Of a DNA stretch of 64,000 nucleotides, positions 36,242 to 46,857 are shown in pieces. Location of the stretch: positions 39,724 to 103,723 of the forward strand of contig LSRX01000052.1 of NCBI GenBank assembly GCA_001939145.1. The letters are read 5' to 3'. Position numbers and translations under genes: made by a program. The DNA comes from Symbiodinium microadriaticum (lineage: Eukaryota; Sar; Dinophyceae; Suessiales; Symbiodiniaceae). The notes beneath the pieces were generated by a model. The model searched no databases and was not told the DNA's origin. It saw nothing but the letters and a program-made list of their open reading frames with translations. Within the stretch, counting starts at the first letter, position 1. Each line of letters begins with the position of its first letter.

Positions 36242-36532
36242 CTAAAAGGCTGAGTGCAAAATTTTGTGCTGCTCCTTACGATTACAAACAATAGCTTTGG
36301 CATGTGGGCCTTCTGCACGAACCTTGGTTTGCCATTGGAAACAGGGCGAGCCTTGTGCTGCTTTTGGGGCGACATTTTGTGATCCTTTTTGTGCTACTTC
36401 TGGTGCAAAATTTTGTGATCCCTTTTGTGCTACTTCTGGTGCAAAATGTTCTCTTCCTTTTTGTGCTACTTCTGGTGCAAAATGTTGCGCTCCTTTTTGT
36501 GCTACTTCTGGTGCAACTTTTGGTGCACTCAC
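36242..36532 (-). repeat. 36-bp minisatellite that encodes a 12-residue repeat on the minus strand
   Basis: Four adjacent ~36-bp units lie at about 36386-36525, sharing GTGCTACTTCTGGTGCAAAA on the plus strand. On the minus strand the 96-codon frame 36242-36532 stays in register and reads FAPEVAQKGSQN-like units, hydrophilic and codon-varied. The plus strand reads a hydrophobic FVLLLVQN repeat. The preserved 36-bp (multiple of three) period is compatible with a coding origin, but no start context, partner exon or known family supports a gene. Confidence 0.5.
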
Positions 36533-36595
36533 AATCAGATCTCGGCCAAAAAGTTTTGAAGTCAGACAGTTCCTCTGTCTAGAACTCTACCGCGG

Positions 36596-36794
36596 GTGGG
36601 GTGCTAAGGGAGGTGTGGTGGTTGGGGGGGTTGGTTCTGCGGTTGTGCTGGGATTGGGGTGGTTTGGTGGTTGGGGTGGTTGGGGTGGTTCGGGTGCTGG
36701 GGGGCGGGTGGAGTGGTTGGGGTAGTTGGGTGGTTGGGGTGGTTGGGGTGGTTGGGGTGTTTGGGTGGTTGGGGTGGTTGGGGTGGTTGGGGTG
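36596..36794. repeat. G-rich (GGTTGGGGT)n array
   Basis: Plus strand of GGTTGGGGTGGTTGGGG-type units up to the gap. Runs of three or four G at short spacing could fold into G-quadruplexes. The array terminates in unknown sequence. Confidence 0.93.
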
Positions 36795-37163
36795 NNNNNN
36801 NNNNNNNNNNNNNNNNNNNNNNNNNNNNNNNNNNNNNNNNNNNNNNNNNNNNNNNNNNNNNNNNNNNNNNNNNNNNNNNNNNNNNNNNNNNNNNNNNNNN
36901 NNNNNNNNNNNNNNNNNNNNNNNNNNNNNNNNNNNNNNNNNNNNNNNNNNNNNNNNNNNNNNNNNNNNNNNNNNNNNNNNNNNNNNNNNNNNNNNNNNNN
37001 NNNNNNNNNNNNNNNNNNNNNNNNNNNNNNNNNNNNNNNNNNNNNNNNNNNNNNNNNNNNNNNNNNNNNNNNNNNNNNNNNNNNNNNNNNNNNNNNNNNN
37101 NNNNNNNNNNNNNNNNNNNNNNNNNNNNNNNNNNNNNNNNNNNNNNNNNNNNNNNNNNNNNNN
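36795..37163. other. Assembly gap (369 N)
   Basis: Undetermined bases between the G-rich array and the (ACT)15 array. The left end of the (ACT)15 array lies in this gap, so its true length is unknown. Confidence 0.99.
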
Positions 37164-37207
37164 CTACTACTACTACTACTACTACTACTACTAAAGGCCA
37201 AATCACT

Positions 37208-37254
<47 letters not shown>

Positions 37255-37268
37255 TGTTTGACTGTTGG

Positions 37269-37315
<47 letters not shown>

Positions 37316-37330
37316 GCACTCAGAAGGAGG

Positions 37331-37375
<45 letters not shown>

Positions 37376-37391
37376 GGGATCCAACGATGTA

Positions 37392-37438
<47 letters not shown>

Positions 37439-37450
37439 AAGGCCTGCAAC

Positions 37451-37503
<53 letters not shown>

Positions 37504-37511
37504 CCAAAGCC

Positions 37512-37559
<48 letters not shown>

Positions 37560-37574
37560 CCTCTAAGCCAGCCG

Positions 37575-37621
<47 letters not shown>

Positions 37622-37635
37622 CGCAGGCGTGATGG

Positions 37636-37681
<46 letters not shown>

Positions 37682-37696
37682 GTCCATAAGACGGAG

Positions 37697-37742
<46 letters not shown>

Positions 37743-37756
37743 GAGGATGGCGAGGA

Positions 37757-37803
<47 letters not shown>

Positions 37804-37817
37804 AGATGGAGCGCGGT

Positions 37818-37865
<48 letters not shown>

Positions 37866-37879
37866 AAGCACGTTACGAG

Positions 37880-37924
<45 letters not shown>

Positions 37925-37940
37925 GTCAGACCTGGGTTAG

Positions 37941-37985
<45 letters not shown>

Positions 37986-38001
37986 GTTGTCGAAGAGATC
38001 G

Positions 38002-38049
<48 letters not shown>

Positions 38050-38061
38050 GCCGACTGCGTG

Positions 38062-38109
<48 letters not shown>

Positions 38110-38122
38110 CCGGAGTTGGAAG

Positions 38123-38169
<47 letters not shown>

Positions 38170-38183
38170 TCATAACACCAAAG

Positions 38184-38230
<47 letters not shown>

Positions 38231-38244
38231 GCGCCGTCTCGCCA

Positions 38245-38291
<47 letters not shown>

Positions 38292-38306
38292 AAAGGTTCT
38301 GTACAA

Positions 38307-38354
<48 letters not shown>

Positions 38355-38366
38355 GCGCAAGGCAAT

Positions 38367-38412
<46 letters not shown>

Positions 38413-38428
38413 GTCTCAAGACTGACTA

Positions 38429-38473
<45 letters not shown>

Positions 38474-38489
38474 GGTGACAGTCCTCCCG

Positions 38490-38535
<46 letters not shown>

Positions 38536-38549
38536 TGGCCGTCAGTGTA

Positions 38550-38596
<47 letters not shown>

Positions 38597-38611
38597 TGGC
38601 ACTGGTGCCGG

Positions 38612-38657
<46 letters not shown>

Positions 38658-38671
38658 CGCCTCCTCCTGCG

Positions 38672-38719
<48 letters not shown>

Positions 38720-38733
38720 GGAGTACACAGCAG

Positions 38734-38781
<48 letters not shown>

Positions 38782-38790
38782 GAAGCTCTT

Positions 38791-38841
<51 letters not shown>

Positions 38842-38855
38842 CGTGGACGTCATCG

Positions 38856-38900
<45 letters not shown>

Positions 38901-38916
38901 GTATAACTGTGAAGCA

Positions 38917-38963
<47 letters not shown>

Positions 38964-38977
38964 AAAAATACAGAAAA

Positions 38978-39023
<46 letters not shown>

Positions 39024-39037
39024 TGATTCCGGGTTCT

Positions 39038-39085
<48 letters not shown>

Positions 39086-39098
39086 CATGCTGTAAGTG

Positions 39099-39144
<46 letters not shown>

Positions 39145-39159
39145 GAAAAGCTTGCATTT

Positions 39160-39206
<47 letters not shown>

Positions 39207-39220
39207 GTAAACAGCATGTG

Positions 39221-39266
<46 letters not shown>

Positions 39267-39282
39267 GGGAACCCTGCTGCTA

Positions 39283-39328
<46 letters not shown>

Positions 39329-39342
39329 TTCTAATTCTATTG

Positions 39343-39389
<47 letters not shown>

Positions 39390-39403
39390 CTCCTCATACT
39401 CCT

Positions 39404-39450
<47 letters not shown>

Positions 39451-39463
39451 TCCGACTCCTACT

Positions 39464-39511
<48 letters not shown>

Positions 39512-39523
39512 ACGACGACTGCG

Positions 39524-39571
<48 letters not shown>
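37164..39571. repeat. 61-bp periodic array: perfect (ACT)15 repeats with unique 16-nt spacers (CRISPR-like plan)
   Basis: A partial ACT repeat leaves the gap at 37164-37192. Then 39 repeats of (ACT)15 start at 37209 + 61k (k = 0 to 38), and 39 spacers of exactly 16 nt occupy 37193 + 61(n-1) to 37208 + 61(n-1). I checked the register at k = 10, 20, 30 and 37 and found no drift, so there is no indel in about 2.3 kb. I saw no substitution inside the repeats. The spacers differ from each other entirely, for example AAAGGCCAAATCACTC, TGTCCATAAGACGGAG, GTATAACTGTGAAGCA. Since 61 is not a multiple of three, reading frames rotate through Leu15, Thr15 and Tyr15 blocks, which makes a coding role unlikely. 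No cas-like gene or leader is visible. Origin unknown. Confidence 0.95.
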
Positions 39572-39599
<28 letters not shown>

Positions 39600-39660
39600 T
39601 TACTACTACTACTACTACTGCTACTACTACTGCTACTACTGCTTCAGCTTCTACTTGTGA
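39572..39660. repeat. Degenerate, over-long terminal ACT repeat
   Basis: The last repeat (from 39527) does not stop at 45 nt. It runs on to about 39598, then shows TATTACT, TGCTACT and GCTTCAGCTTCTACTTG interruptions before unique sequence. The terminal repeat of the array is therefore the only imperfect one. Confidence 0.88.
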
Positions 39661-41570
39661 TTCTTGTGAATCTTCTGAGTCTTCATCAAGATATGCAGGA
39701 CTGGCCCACCAGGATGACCCAGCTCTCGGGCCAGGGCAGTGACTTCTGCGAGCAAGCTACAGCACCTCTTCGAAAAGAAACGATCTTCCTCCCATCTTAC
39801 CAGCAGTGACATACTCCTGTTCGACCATAGGCTGGGCGAGTCATGTGAACACAATCCATGTTCGGGGAGCCTCATCAACGGAACCTCCTGCATAGCGTCC
39901 ATGCCGCTCGCAGCACCTTGGAGCACACCAAGAAGCTTTGCGCTAGACCCAAACCCTAAACTCCAAGAGTACTATATAACTATATACAAGAGCAGCGTCC
40001 CTCAAAAGGCTGAATACATTTCTGAACTGCAAATGGTTCGGTATGCTTTTCAACCCGAAACTCCTACAGCCTGCTGCGCCCCAGCCCTCATCGAGAGTGC
40101 AAGCAGAGATTAAGGGGTCAAGCAAATCCTATCAGCGAGATCCTGCAACTCAATGCCTAGCAGAACTCTAGCACCTCCGAATCAGTGTGGATCACTTCGT
40201 TTAGTTCATGGCTTCAGCTCTTGAGGTACAGCTCTATGCCTCTAGGCTTCTGAAACCGAGTCCCTCACTGATTTACTGGAACCTCCAACACTGACAAGAC
40301 TTTCAATGGTGGGGCTTATAGAACATCTTCAGTCCCCTCGGTACAGGAAGGAGACATCTAGGGTGTGGCGAGGGAAGCCGTCGGATTGGGGTTCTTAGAG
40401 CTTAATGTTGGGGCTCAAACCCAGGGTTGTGGAGCCATAGGTCGTCTGCACGTGGCAACAAGTTCTTAATAAGCACGCAAACCATCGAAGCGAGTTTTTG
40501 TCTAGCGGGCCTTGCGCGAATGCTAGTACGAACACTACTTGCTTGTCAAGTCAATACTAGGGGCCTTCTATATTTTGCAGCGAGATCCAGATCCTGTTGT
40601 TGCAAGTCATTACACAAAATCCCACAGGCAAGGTTGCTGACAAGTTTTCCCTCCGTCTCGAAGCACTTTCAGAAAAGACACCTCCACCCTCTGCCTGATG
40701 GTTCAGCCTAATGCATCAGTTTCAGAAATGCCATACCTTCAGGAATTAAGCAGTGGCGAGCGAAGAGCTGATTGCTGATGGCCTTAGGTTCTCTGGACAA
40801 GGCCCGAAGGTTTAGTGGCTCAAGGTTCTGCAAGCACACGGCCGGACTTGTTTTGTGCAGCTTCGATCGCATTCCACTTCTCATTTCTACTCATCCTTCT
40901 TGGTGGCCTTTGGCAGCGACATGTACACCGCAAAAACGATGACCTCGCGGTGCAACATAAGCTCTTCCGACACCTTGTCTCCACCTCCTGGACCCGACCG
41001 CAACAACCGAAGAGATCAGGTCAAGATTTCTCGACAGCTTGATGCCTACATGGGCGGAGATATCGCAGATCAGCTCAACTCGGGTCTCAAAGTCTCTGAT
41101 ACCCGGAGCTCTCGAGTTTCTAGTGGAAGAAATGCAAGCAGAACCAGTTGTAGCACGTTCTCAGAACTCCTGGAACTCAGTCTGCTTTGGGGCTCATACA
41201 ACTCCAAACTAAGCCACAAGAGTCTTCAAAAAACCTGATGCCCCAACCCCGACGAATCCTGGAAGAGATGCGGCCATGCCTAAGCCCCGAAGAATGCACA
41301 GCCCAGGCCTGGTCCTGGAATTCCTGGACAAAATGAATCTGCAAAATGAAGGACGTCAGTTACCTTGTCCAAAACTTAAACGTCAACAAAGGCCCCTGAA
41401 GCCTGCAAGGAGGCCGACCGGAACCACATTCGACGGCCAAGTAGCCATCATGACGCCGCAAAGGCCCATGACCTGCTGCAACTCTGCTGCCCGGTGTGGG
41501 AAGCCGGCCTTATCTCAGGTCTCAGCACTGTCAGCACAGGTACTGGAAACGCATTTTACTATATATTGCT
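39661..41570. other. No recognisable gene
   Basis: Unique-looking sequence beside the (ACT)15 array. Frames such as 39739-40113 plus and 40855-41238 plus have no recognisable domain. In particular, nothing resembling a nuclease, integrase or RNA-guided effector is seen. Confidence 0.45.
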
Positions 41571-42049
41571 CCCCATCCCTACATCGTCATCACCGACACA
41601 CCATCGCCAGAACAGCACTCCAACCACCAACTTCACCAGAAACAATGATTACCACCATCTTCTTCATCATCGATTGCCGTGGTCATGTCAAACCACCCAA
41701 GTCGCAGCAATTGTCGGCATGATTACTCGTATCAACGTGACGACCATCATCTCCTTGTAATCACCGCCACCATCACCCTCGCCAAAACTACCATCATCAT
41801 AATCATCACCACCACCAACACCATCACCACCACCACCACCACTCTTATCATCATTAGCATCAACATTAACAACATCAACATCAGCATCGTAATCATCACC
41901 GTGATCATCATCGCCATCACCACCATCATCATCGTCTCCATCATCATCACTACAGTATCACCACCATCAGCAGCAACATCAACATCAACGTCACAACCAT
42001 CATCAACATCACCATCATCATCACTGTAATTATCACCAGCATCATCACC

Positions 42050-42082
<33 letters not shown>

Positions 42083-42168
42083 GTCATCATCATCATTTTC
42101 ACCATCTTCAACAACAACATCAACGTCGTCATCATCATCATCATTCAGCAGCAGCCGCACCAGCAGCC

Positions 42169-42201
<33 letters not shown>

Positions 42202-42212
42202 GTAGCAGCTGC
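41571..42212. repeat. CAT/CAC triplet tract ending in (CAG)n
   Basis: CAT/CAC/ATC triplets at about 41640-42145, followed by about fifteen CAG units (some CCG/CAC interruptions) at about 42148-42205. All frames are biased by composition. Confidence 0.92.
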
Positions 42213-43418
42213 CGTGGTATCACCGGTATCGACATGAAAATCAACGCTAAGATAATCAGCTTGCAAACTTGCACTCTACCTACAGGCGCAGCGGGAGGCC
42301 TAGGGTCCAGCCAACACTTTCCAAATCGGGTTGAGGGTTCCTTCCGGTTCGATCAAGTTGGCTTCGGCCGCCTTCCTCTTGAGCGGACTTGTGGCTCAAG
42401 AGCTTCCCGCAAACCTAACTTCCGAAATGATTACTCGGACCTGACACCCTCTCGTCAACTTGTGCTCCCAACCCTCCCATCTGCAGCTCCAGCATCCAAC
42501 AGTGTATAACCCACATGAACGAAGCCCAACCAGAAGAGCATCACCAGCCTCAGGTCAAGGGAACGAACGAGTGCTTCAGTCATACCATGCGTCGTTGATG
42601 AAAGTGCTTGGCTTCCTCTGATTGGTTTCGGCAGCTGCCTGGTATTGAATACGACAGTTCAACACTCGCTCAGACATCAAGCAGATTGATTATTCAGAGT
42701 CCCTTACCCCTCCTGCCAATTCCTAGTCCACGCGCTTCACAAGCGTTGTCGCTACTAAGTACTCGGACCGCAAATACCTGATGCCAGCAGCCTTCGATCA
42801 GCCTTGGGCATCTTAATCCTGCACAGTGGCAGCAACCCTCTGCAAGCCATCGATTCTACTCGGCTCTGTCATGCCCTCATTGGAAACCTGCTTTCGCAAT
42901 GCTCAGATTGAAATTCCAAAATGGCGTGGCCCCAGACACAGACAAAGGCCCGCGCCCATTGGATGCAACTGAAACCTCCAGCTCTCACAGGAACCAAGAG
43001 CCAAGGGGCGTTAGTGCCCGCTTTGCAGGCTTCAAGAGCGACAACCTAATCCAGGGTTCGGGATTCAGTTTTTGGACACCGAGCCCTGAAGCCTGAAACT
43101 ATGGGCTTAGAGGCTTAAGGAGGTAGGGGTTGCGTATTACTGTACACCGCGTATCGCTGTGTTTTAATTACCCTACCCGTATGGGTAGGATTACTTTTCA
43201 TGATGTATCAATGGCAATAGCGACGTGACATAATTCGGCTTCGTAGCTTAGAGGTATTGCCGGTGTACGCAGCGCCGCCAGCACCAGCATCACCAGACAA
43301 CGACCACGACTACAACCGTGACTGACATGTCCACCACTTTCAACACCGCCACCACTACCATTACCACTACGGCTACCACTACCACTGCCACTACCGGTAA
43401 GGTTCTTGGCTCTCAGCT
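42213..43418. other. No recognisable gene
   Basis: Unique-looking sequence, with an inverted CCCTACCC/GGGTAGG hairpin at about 43173-43192 and a short ACC/CAC triplet tract at about 43300-43400. Confidence 0.4.
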
Positions 43419-45197
43419 ATGATGAAATGTGTGCTTGAACCTTGTGGGCCTGCTTTTAGGAACGGTAAGCCCTCTAGAAGACTGCAGGCTCGTGAAGAGA
43501 ACACGTCTGTAGGGCGCAGGATGGTGCATTTTCTGCTTGTGATCCTCCTCCTTGTATTGCATGACAACAGGGCTCTGAGGGCTCCGAAAGCAGCCCATTG
43601 TTGGCTTAGTTGCCTTGCTTCTTCTGGAGCCGAGAACCTGTCCGGTGCTCAGCTGGTATGCCACCGCCATCAGACAGTCTGTGCTCACACCAATTCCGGA
43701 GCATGCCGAGCCACGCCCCTGCAATCACTTTGGCATTCAATGCACTGCCTTGCATCCATCAGCCCTCATCCGTTCCCTTTGAGCAGCTGCCTCTCAAGGA
43801 TTTCATTAGTGGGTCACTACCCGTGTGCCTGGAAGTTCCCAAACAGGAAATGGCAGAGCGAGGACGTGGCCGCTCGCGTACACCGGCAAGCAGGGCAAAG
43901 GCGAAAGGGTCTGTGGCCACAACGATGGCGAAGGCTAAGAGTAGGTCTGGCCGTGACATCGATGGGACAGATTCAGATTCCATTCATTTTACCAGTTCAG
44001 ATGAAGACACAGCGGCCCGACCCACTCCCACGTCGGGACCTGCGGGACCCCCGGTACCCACTCCTGCTGGACCTCATGCTGGACCATCGTCGACAATGGC
44101 TACGGCAAGTCTGCCCCCACTACCACCGCTTTCAGCCCTTGGAGCAGCCCCTGGAACACCAGCGGCGGCACTTGCTGCCGCCACTGCGGCGGTTGCAGGC
44201 ACGATCCCTGGAGTTACCGCAACGACAGCTCCGACCTCTTCCTCATCCACGCGACCACACGTCACAATCTCGCTCCCGCATTCCTTGGAATACGACCTGG
44301 ATCTGGTCGTTCGGACAGACCCAAGGATCCGTGGTGGGTCGAGCGGCACTGCCGACTAGCCTCCTATGCTGCTGTCGCGATGTTACAAGGCCTCCTCGTG
44401 AGTGGAAAACAAGGCCTGTGCCCATGCCCTCTGCGATTGATGTAGCCCTGTCGACTGCCCTAGGCCCAATAAGTAACCACTTCGCTTACCCTCGCCCAGG
44501 TCTCCCCCCCAGCATGGCATCCTCCATGTCTCCAGCCCAGCAATCTGCCGGGTGCCAAGTCTGCCAGCCGGTTCGCGGTTGCAGTCCTGCCAAGCAAGGC
44601 CTCAATGTGGCTGAATGCCCATGTCCTCATGCAAGCTCAGGCGGGCCGGGTCGCGGTCCCCTTTTGTTCCTTGCACCCCTGTCTCTGCCAGAACCTATTG
44701 GAAGATGGTCGGCTTGCAGTGGTGACCCTACGATCCGCCCCATGTACATGGCAATTCCTTTGTCTGCATACACTTGCTCAGGAGGCGGATGCATTTACCC
44801 AAGGTCGGGTGCCCAACCCTGGACCTGTGACACTTGCCTACTTTCTGCTTGCACGGTCCGAGGTTTGACATATGACAACTGTGTAGCACCTGATGCAACC
44901 AGGCCGGCCTGTGCCTGCAATCCTGTCAGCCATCTGTCATTCCATGTCAGTGGAGCTGCTGCAGCATGGCACACAGCTGTCATTACCTGGCCCTCTTGGT
45001 TGCTCCTTTCGTTCAAGGATCTCTCTTCCAACCCAGGCTCACTCAGGGTCTTCTATCACATGTCATTGCCTGCAGATTATAGTGTCACACAGGTTGGTTC
45101 TGAGGTGTTCCCGCGGTGCAGTGTTGCCATGCCTCGGCCGGAGCCTCCGGTCAGACGACACCGAGCCGGGGAAACGGGAGCGCCAGGAGCGCCGTGA
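43419..45197 (+). other. Long open frame overlapping two others; coding status unresolved
   Basis: A 592-codon frame that overlaps 43850-44359 and 44893-46857 in other frames. It is Cys/Pro/Ser-rich with no recognisable motif, and over its first third the alternative frame is more protein-like. Its length may come from high GC composition or from a gene whose frame changes here. Confidence 0.3.
43850..44359 (+). CDS. Ser/Arg/Ala/Pro-rich N-terminal segment of an unknown, probably broken gene
   Basis: Begins with ATG in MAERGRGRSRTP. It then has a basic Arg/Ser/Lys segment, an acidic Asp/Ser stretch (DGTDSDSIHFTSSDED), and a long Ala/Pro/Thr linker before a TAG at 44357-44359. The order basic, acidic, flexible resembles the N-termini of gag or ORF1 proteins of retroelements and of nucleic-acid-binding proteins, but there is no specific family match. 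It lies upstream of, and in a different frame from, the acidic frame at 44893-46857. A single decayed intronless gene or retroelement is possible. Confidence 0.35.
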   Translation: MAERGRGRSRTPASRAKAKGSVATTMAKAKSRSGRDIDGTDSDSIHFTSSDEDTAARPTPTSGPAGPPVPTPAGPHAGPSSTMATASLPPLPPLSALGAAPGTPAAALAAATAAVAGTIPGVTATTAPTSSSSTRPHVTISLPHSLEYDLDLVVRTDPRIRGGSSGTAD

Positions 45198-46857
45198 GCA
45201 GAAGGCAGCTGAGAAGGCGGCATGGACGGCCTGGAAAGCTGCACAGCCTTGGCGACCACGACCCGTCACCGTGTATGGAGGAGCACGCAGCTCTGATTCC
45301 CGGGATGCCATGGTGGCCTGGGATGCTGAGCCATCTGAGTCGGACGAAGAGGTTCCACTGGAAGCAGAGCATCCCGATGATATGACGGGATCTCCCATGG
45401 CAAGAGATCAGGCTGATGAAGCGCCGGCGAAGGAGGAAGACACGGACAGTGAGGAAACAGTCCTTGTTGAGGCCGAGGACCCTCATGCTGAGGACATTGC
45501 TGACGAGGGTGCTGACATCCCGCAGCCCCGAACTCCACCTGCTGCTGTGACTACGGATGACCAGATGGACGGAGCCAGTGATCTGGCCATGCAAAATGCA
45601 CAGCCTGGGGTGGCCGAAGCCGATGCCAAGGCAAAGTCCCGAAAAACAAACGAACCCCCTCAACCTGGCTGGCTTTTCAGTGAGGAAACTTTGCAGCTTG
45701 CGGCAGCTCACGGCATCCAATCGGCGGTGGTAGATGGACGAGAAGTTTTGTTACCTCGCCCCAAAAGGCGCCCTGCCACGGTGAGGCAGACACCAGCGAT
45801 GGACCGCACTCCATGCAGCGAGGGCATTCCAGATCCCTCACCAGACCCCTCACCAGTCTTGAACATGGTTGTCTCTGACATGGAGGGCGAAGCTGTGCAA
45901 TCTGAAGCTGTGCGCCCTCTTCCCGGCGGCTCGGACAAGAGGTGCTCCAGATGGCCGGGCTGGAAGTACTCACGGCCAGCCCTGAACCATGACGGCTCAA
46001 CCAGGCGTTGGCGTACATCGCTGATCGCGGTCAACCTCCGACGCCCATGGAGTTACAATTGGCGAAAGCTCTTCCGTGAAATGAAATGTACGTGGCAGCT
46101 CCTCAGCACCAGCACGGTACATGCTGCATGGCGCCTTGCGTGCGGCTATCGCCACGCGTTTAGCCGCCGCCGTTGGCCGCAGATCCAGGCCAAATTGGCT
46201 GGCATAACTGGACATCCGAAATGCGAGTCCATTCGCCGTCTGATCCGAGCCCATCAGAGGCTCGAGGAGCGACACCGTCCGTTGCAGTCCTCTGCTGTGC
46301 GTGCATACATGCTAGAGCCTGCCACGATGTATGTTGCTGGCTTATCATTGGGCTCCTGCCCCCCACGCATGCTAGTCACTGTGACAGGTCGGCGACCACC
46401 ACCATCGCTCACATTCGGAACCTCGCTGGCCCGTGTCCAGGGCCCTAGTTTGCCGGAGTCTGTCTTTAATCATTTAGTGGTAGGTCGACCGATGCCCAGA
46501 CCATTGCCGGGAACCACGCCTCTCAAGGCTGCACTCTGCTCCTCCGACCTTCCTGATCACCCCTGCATGTTGCAGCCAACAGACTCATTATTCCCACCAG
46601 GTCTGTGCCAAGCACTGGGCTCTGCGCTTAGACCATGTGCACACACATGCACTAGCCACTACTTCTTCCCACAGGAACACGGAATCTGTGCGGTCTTCCT
46701 CCCGAGCCCACGGTGTCAGGTATGCTACAGGCCTACTAGGACAGCCTCCCACGCAAGCGCCGGTGACCACTGGACGACAGGCAGCTCTTTGACAAAGTCC
46801 TCCTGTCACGACTTCCCAGACCCCCGGCCGGATCCAAAAAGTAGATCCGAATGTTGA
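44893..46857 (+). CDS. Large acidic open frame, unknown function, probably decayed
   Basis: A 654-codon frame. From about residue 88 it is convincingly protein-like: a basic coiled stretch (GKRERQERREQKAAEKAAW), a long acidic Glu/Asp region to about residue 240, then a QPGWLFSEETLQLAAAHGIQ helix segment and a KRRPATVRQTP basic patch. Near 45950-46080 the more protein-like reading moves to another frame, with LNQALAYIADRGQPPTPMELQ. Later there is an Arg-rich helical block (CESIRRLIRAHQRLEERHRPL). No zinc knuckle, polymerase or nuclease motif was found. Frame changes suggest a pseudogene or old retroelement ORF. Confidence 0.4.
   Translation: MQPGRPVPAILSAICHSMSVELLQHGTQLSLPGPLGCSFRSRISLPTQAHSGSSITCHCLQIIVSHRLVLRCSRGAVLPCLGRSLRSDDTEPGKRERQERREQKAAEKAAWTAWKAAQPWRPRPVTVYGGARSSDSRDAMVAWDAEPSESDEEVPLEAEHPDDMTGSPMARDQADEAPAKEEDTDSEETVLVEAEDPHAEDIADEGADIPQPRTPPAAVTTDDQMDGASDLAMQNAQPGVAEADAKAKSRKTNEPPQPGWLFSEETLQLAAAHGIQSAVVDGREVLLPRPKRRPATVRQTPAMDRTPCSEGIPDPSPDPSPVLNMVVSDMEGEAVQSEAVRPLPGGSDKRCSRWPGWKYSRPALNHDGSTRRWRTSLIAVNLRRPWSYNWRKLFREMKCTWQLLSTSTVHAAWRLACGYRHAFSRRRWPQIQAKLAGITGHPKCESIRRLIRAHQRLEERHRPLQSSAVRAYMLEPATMYVAGLSLGSCPPRMLVTVTGRRPPPSLTFGTSLARVQGPSLPESVFNHLVVGRPMPRPLPGTTPLKAALCSSDLPDHPCMLQPTDSLFPPGLCQALGSALRPCAHTCTSHYFFPQEHGICAVFLPSPRCQVCYRPTRTASHASAGDHWTTGSSLTKSSCHDFPDPRPDPKSRSEC

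Noticed and set aside
37164..39571. A genuine bacterial CRISPR locus or bacterial contamination
   Set aside because: The repeat is a pure trinucleotide without a stem-loop, spacers are only 16 nt, no cas gene or leader is present and both flanks have eukaryotic dinoflagellate-like character. I therefore describe it only as CRISPR-like in layout.
37265..39809. Open frames with Leu15, Thr15 and Tyr15 blocks over the (ACT)15 array
   Set aside because: CTA, TAC and ACT contain no stop on the plus strand, and the 61-bp period rotates the frame each unit. The frames are a by-product of the array.
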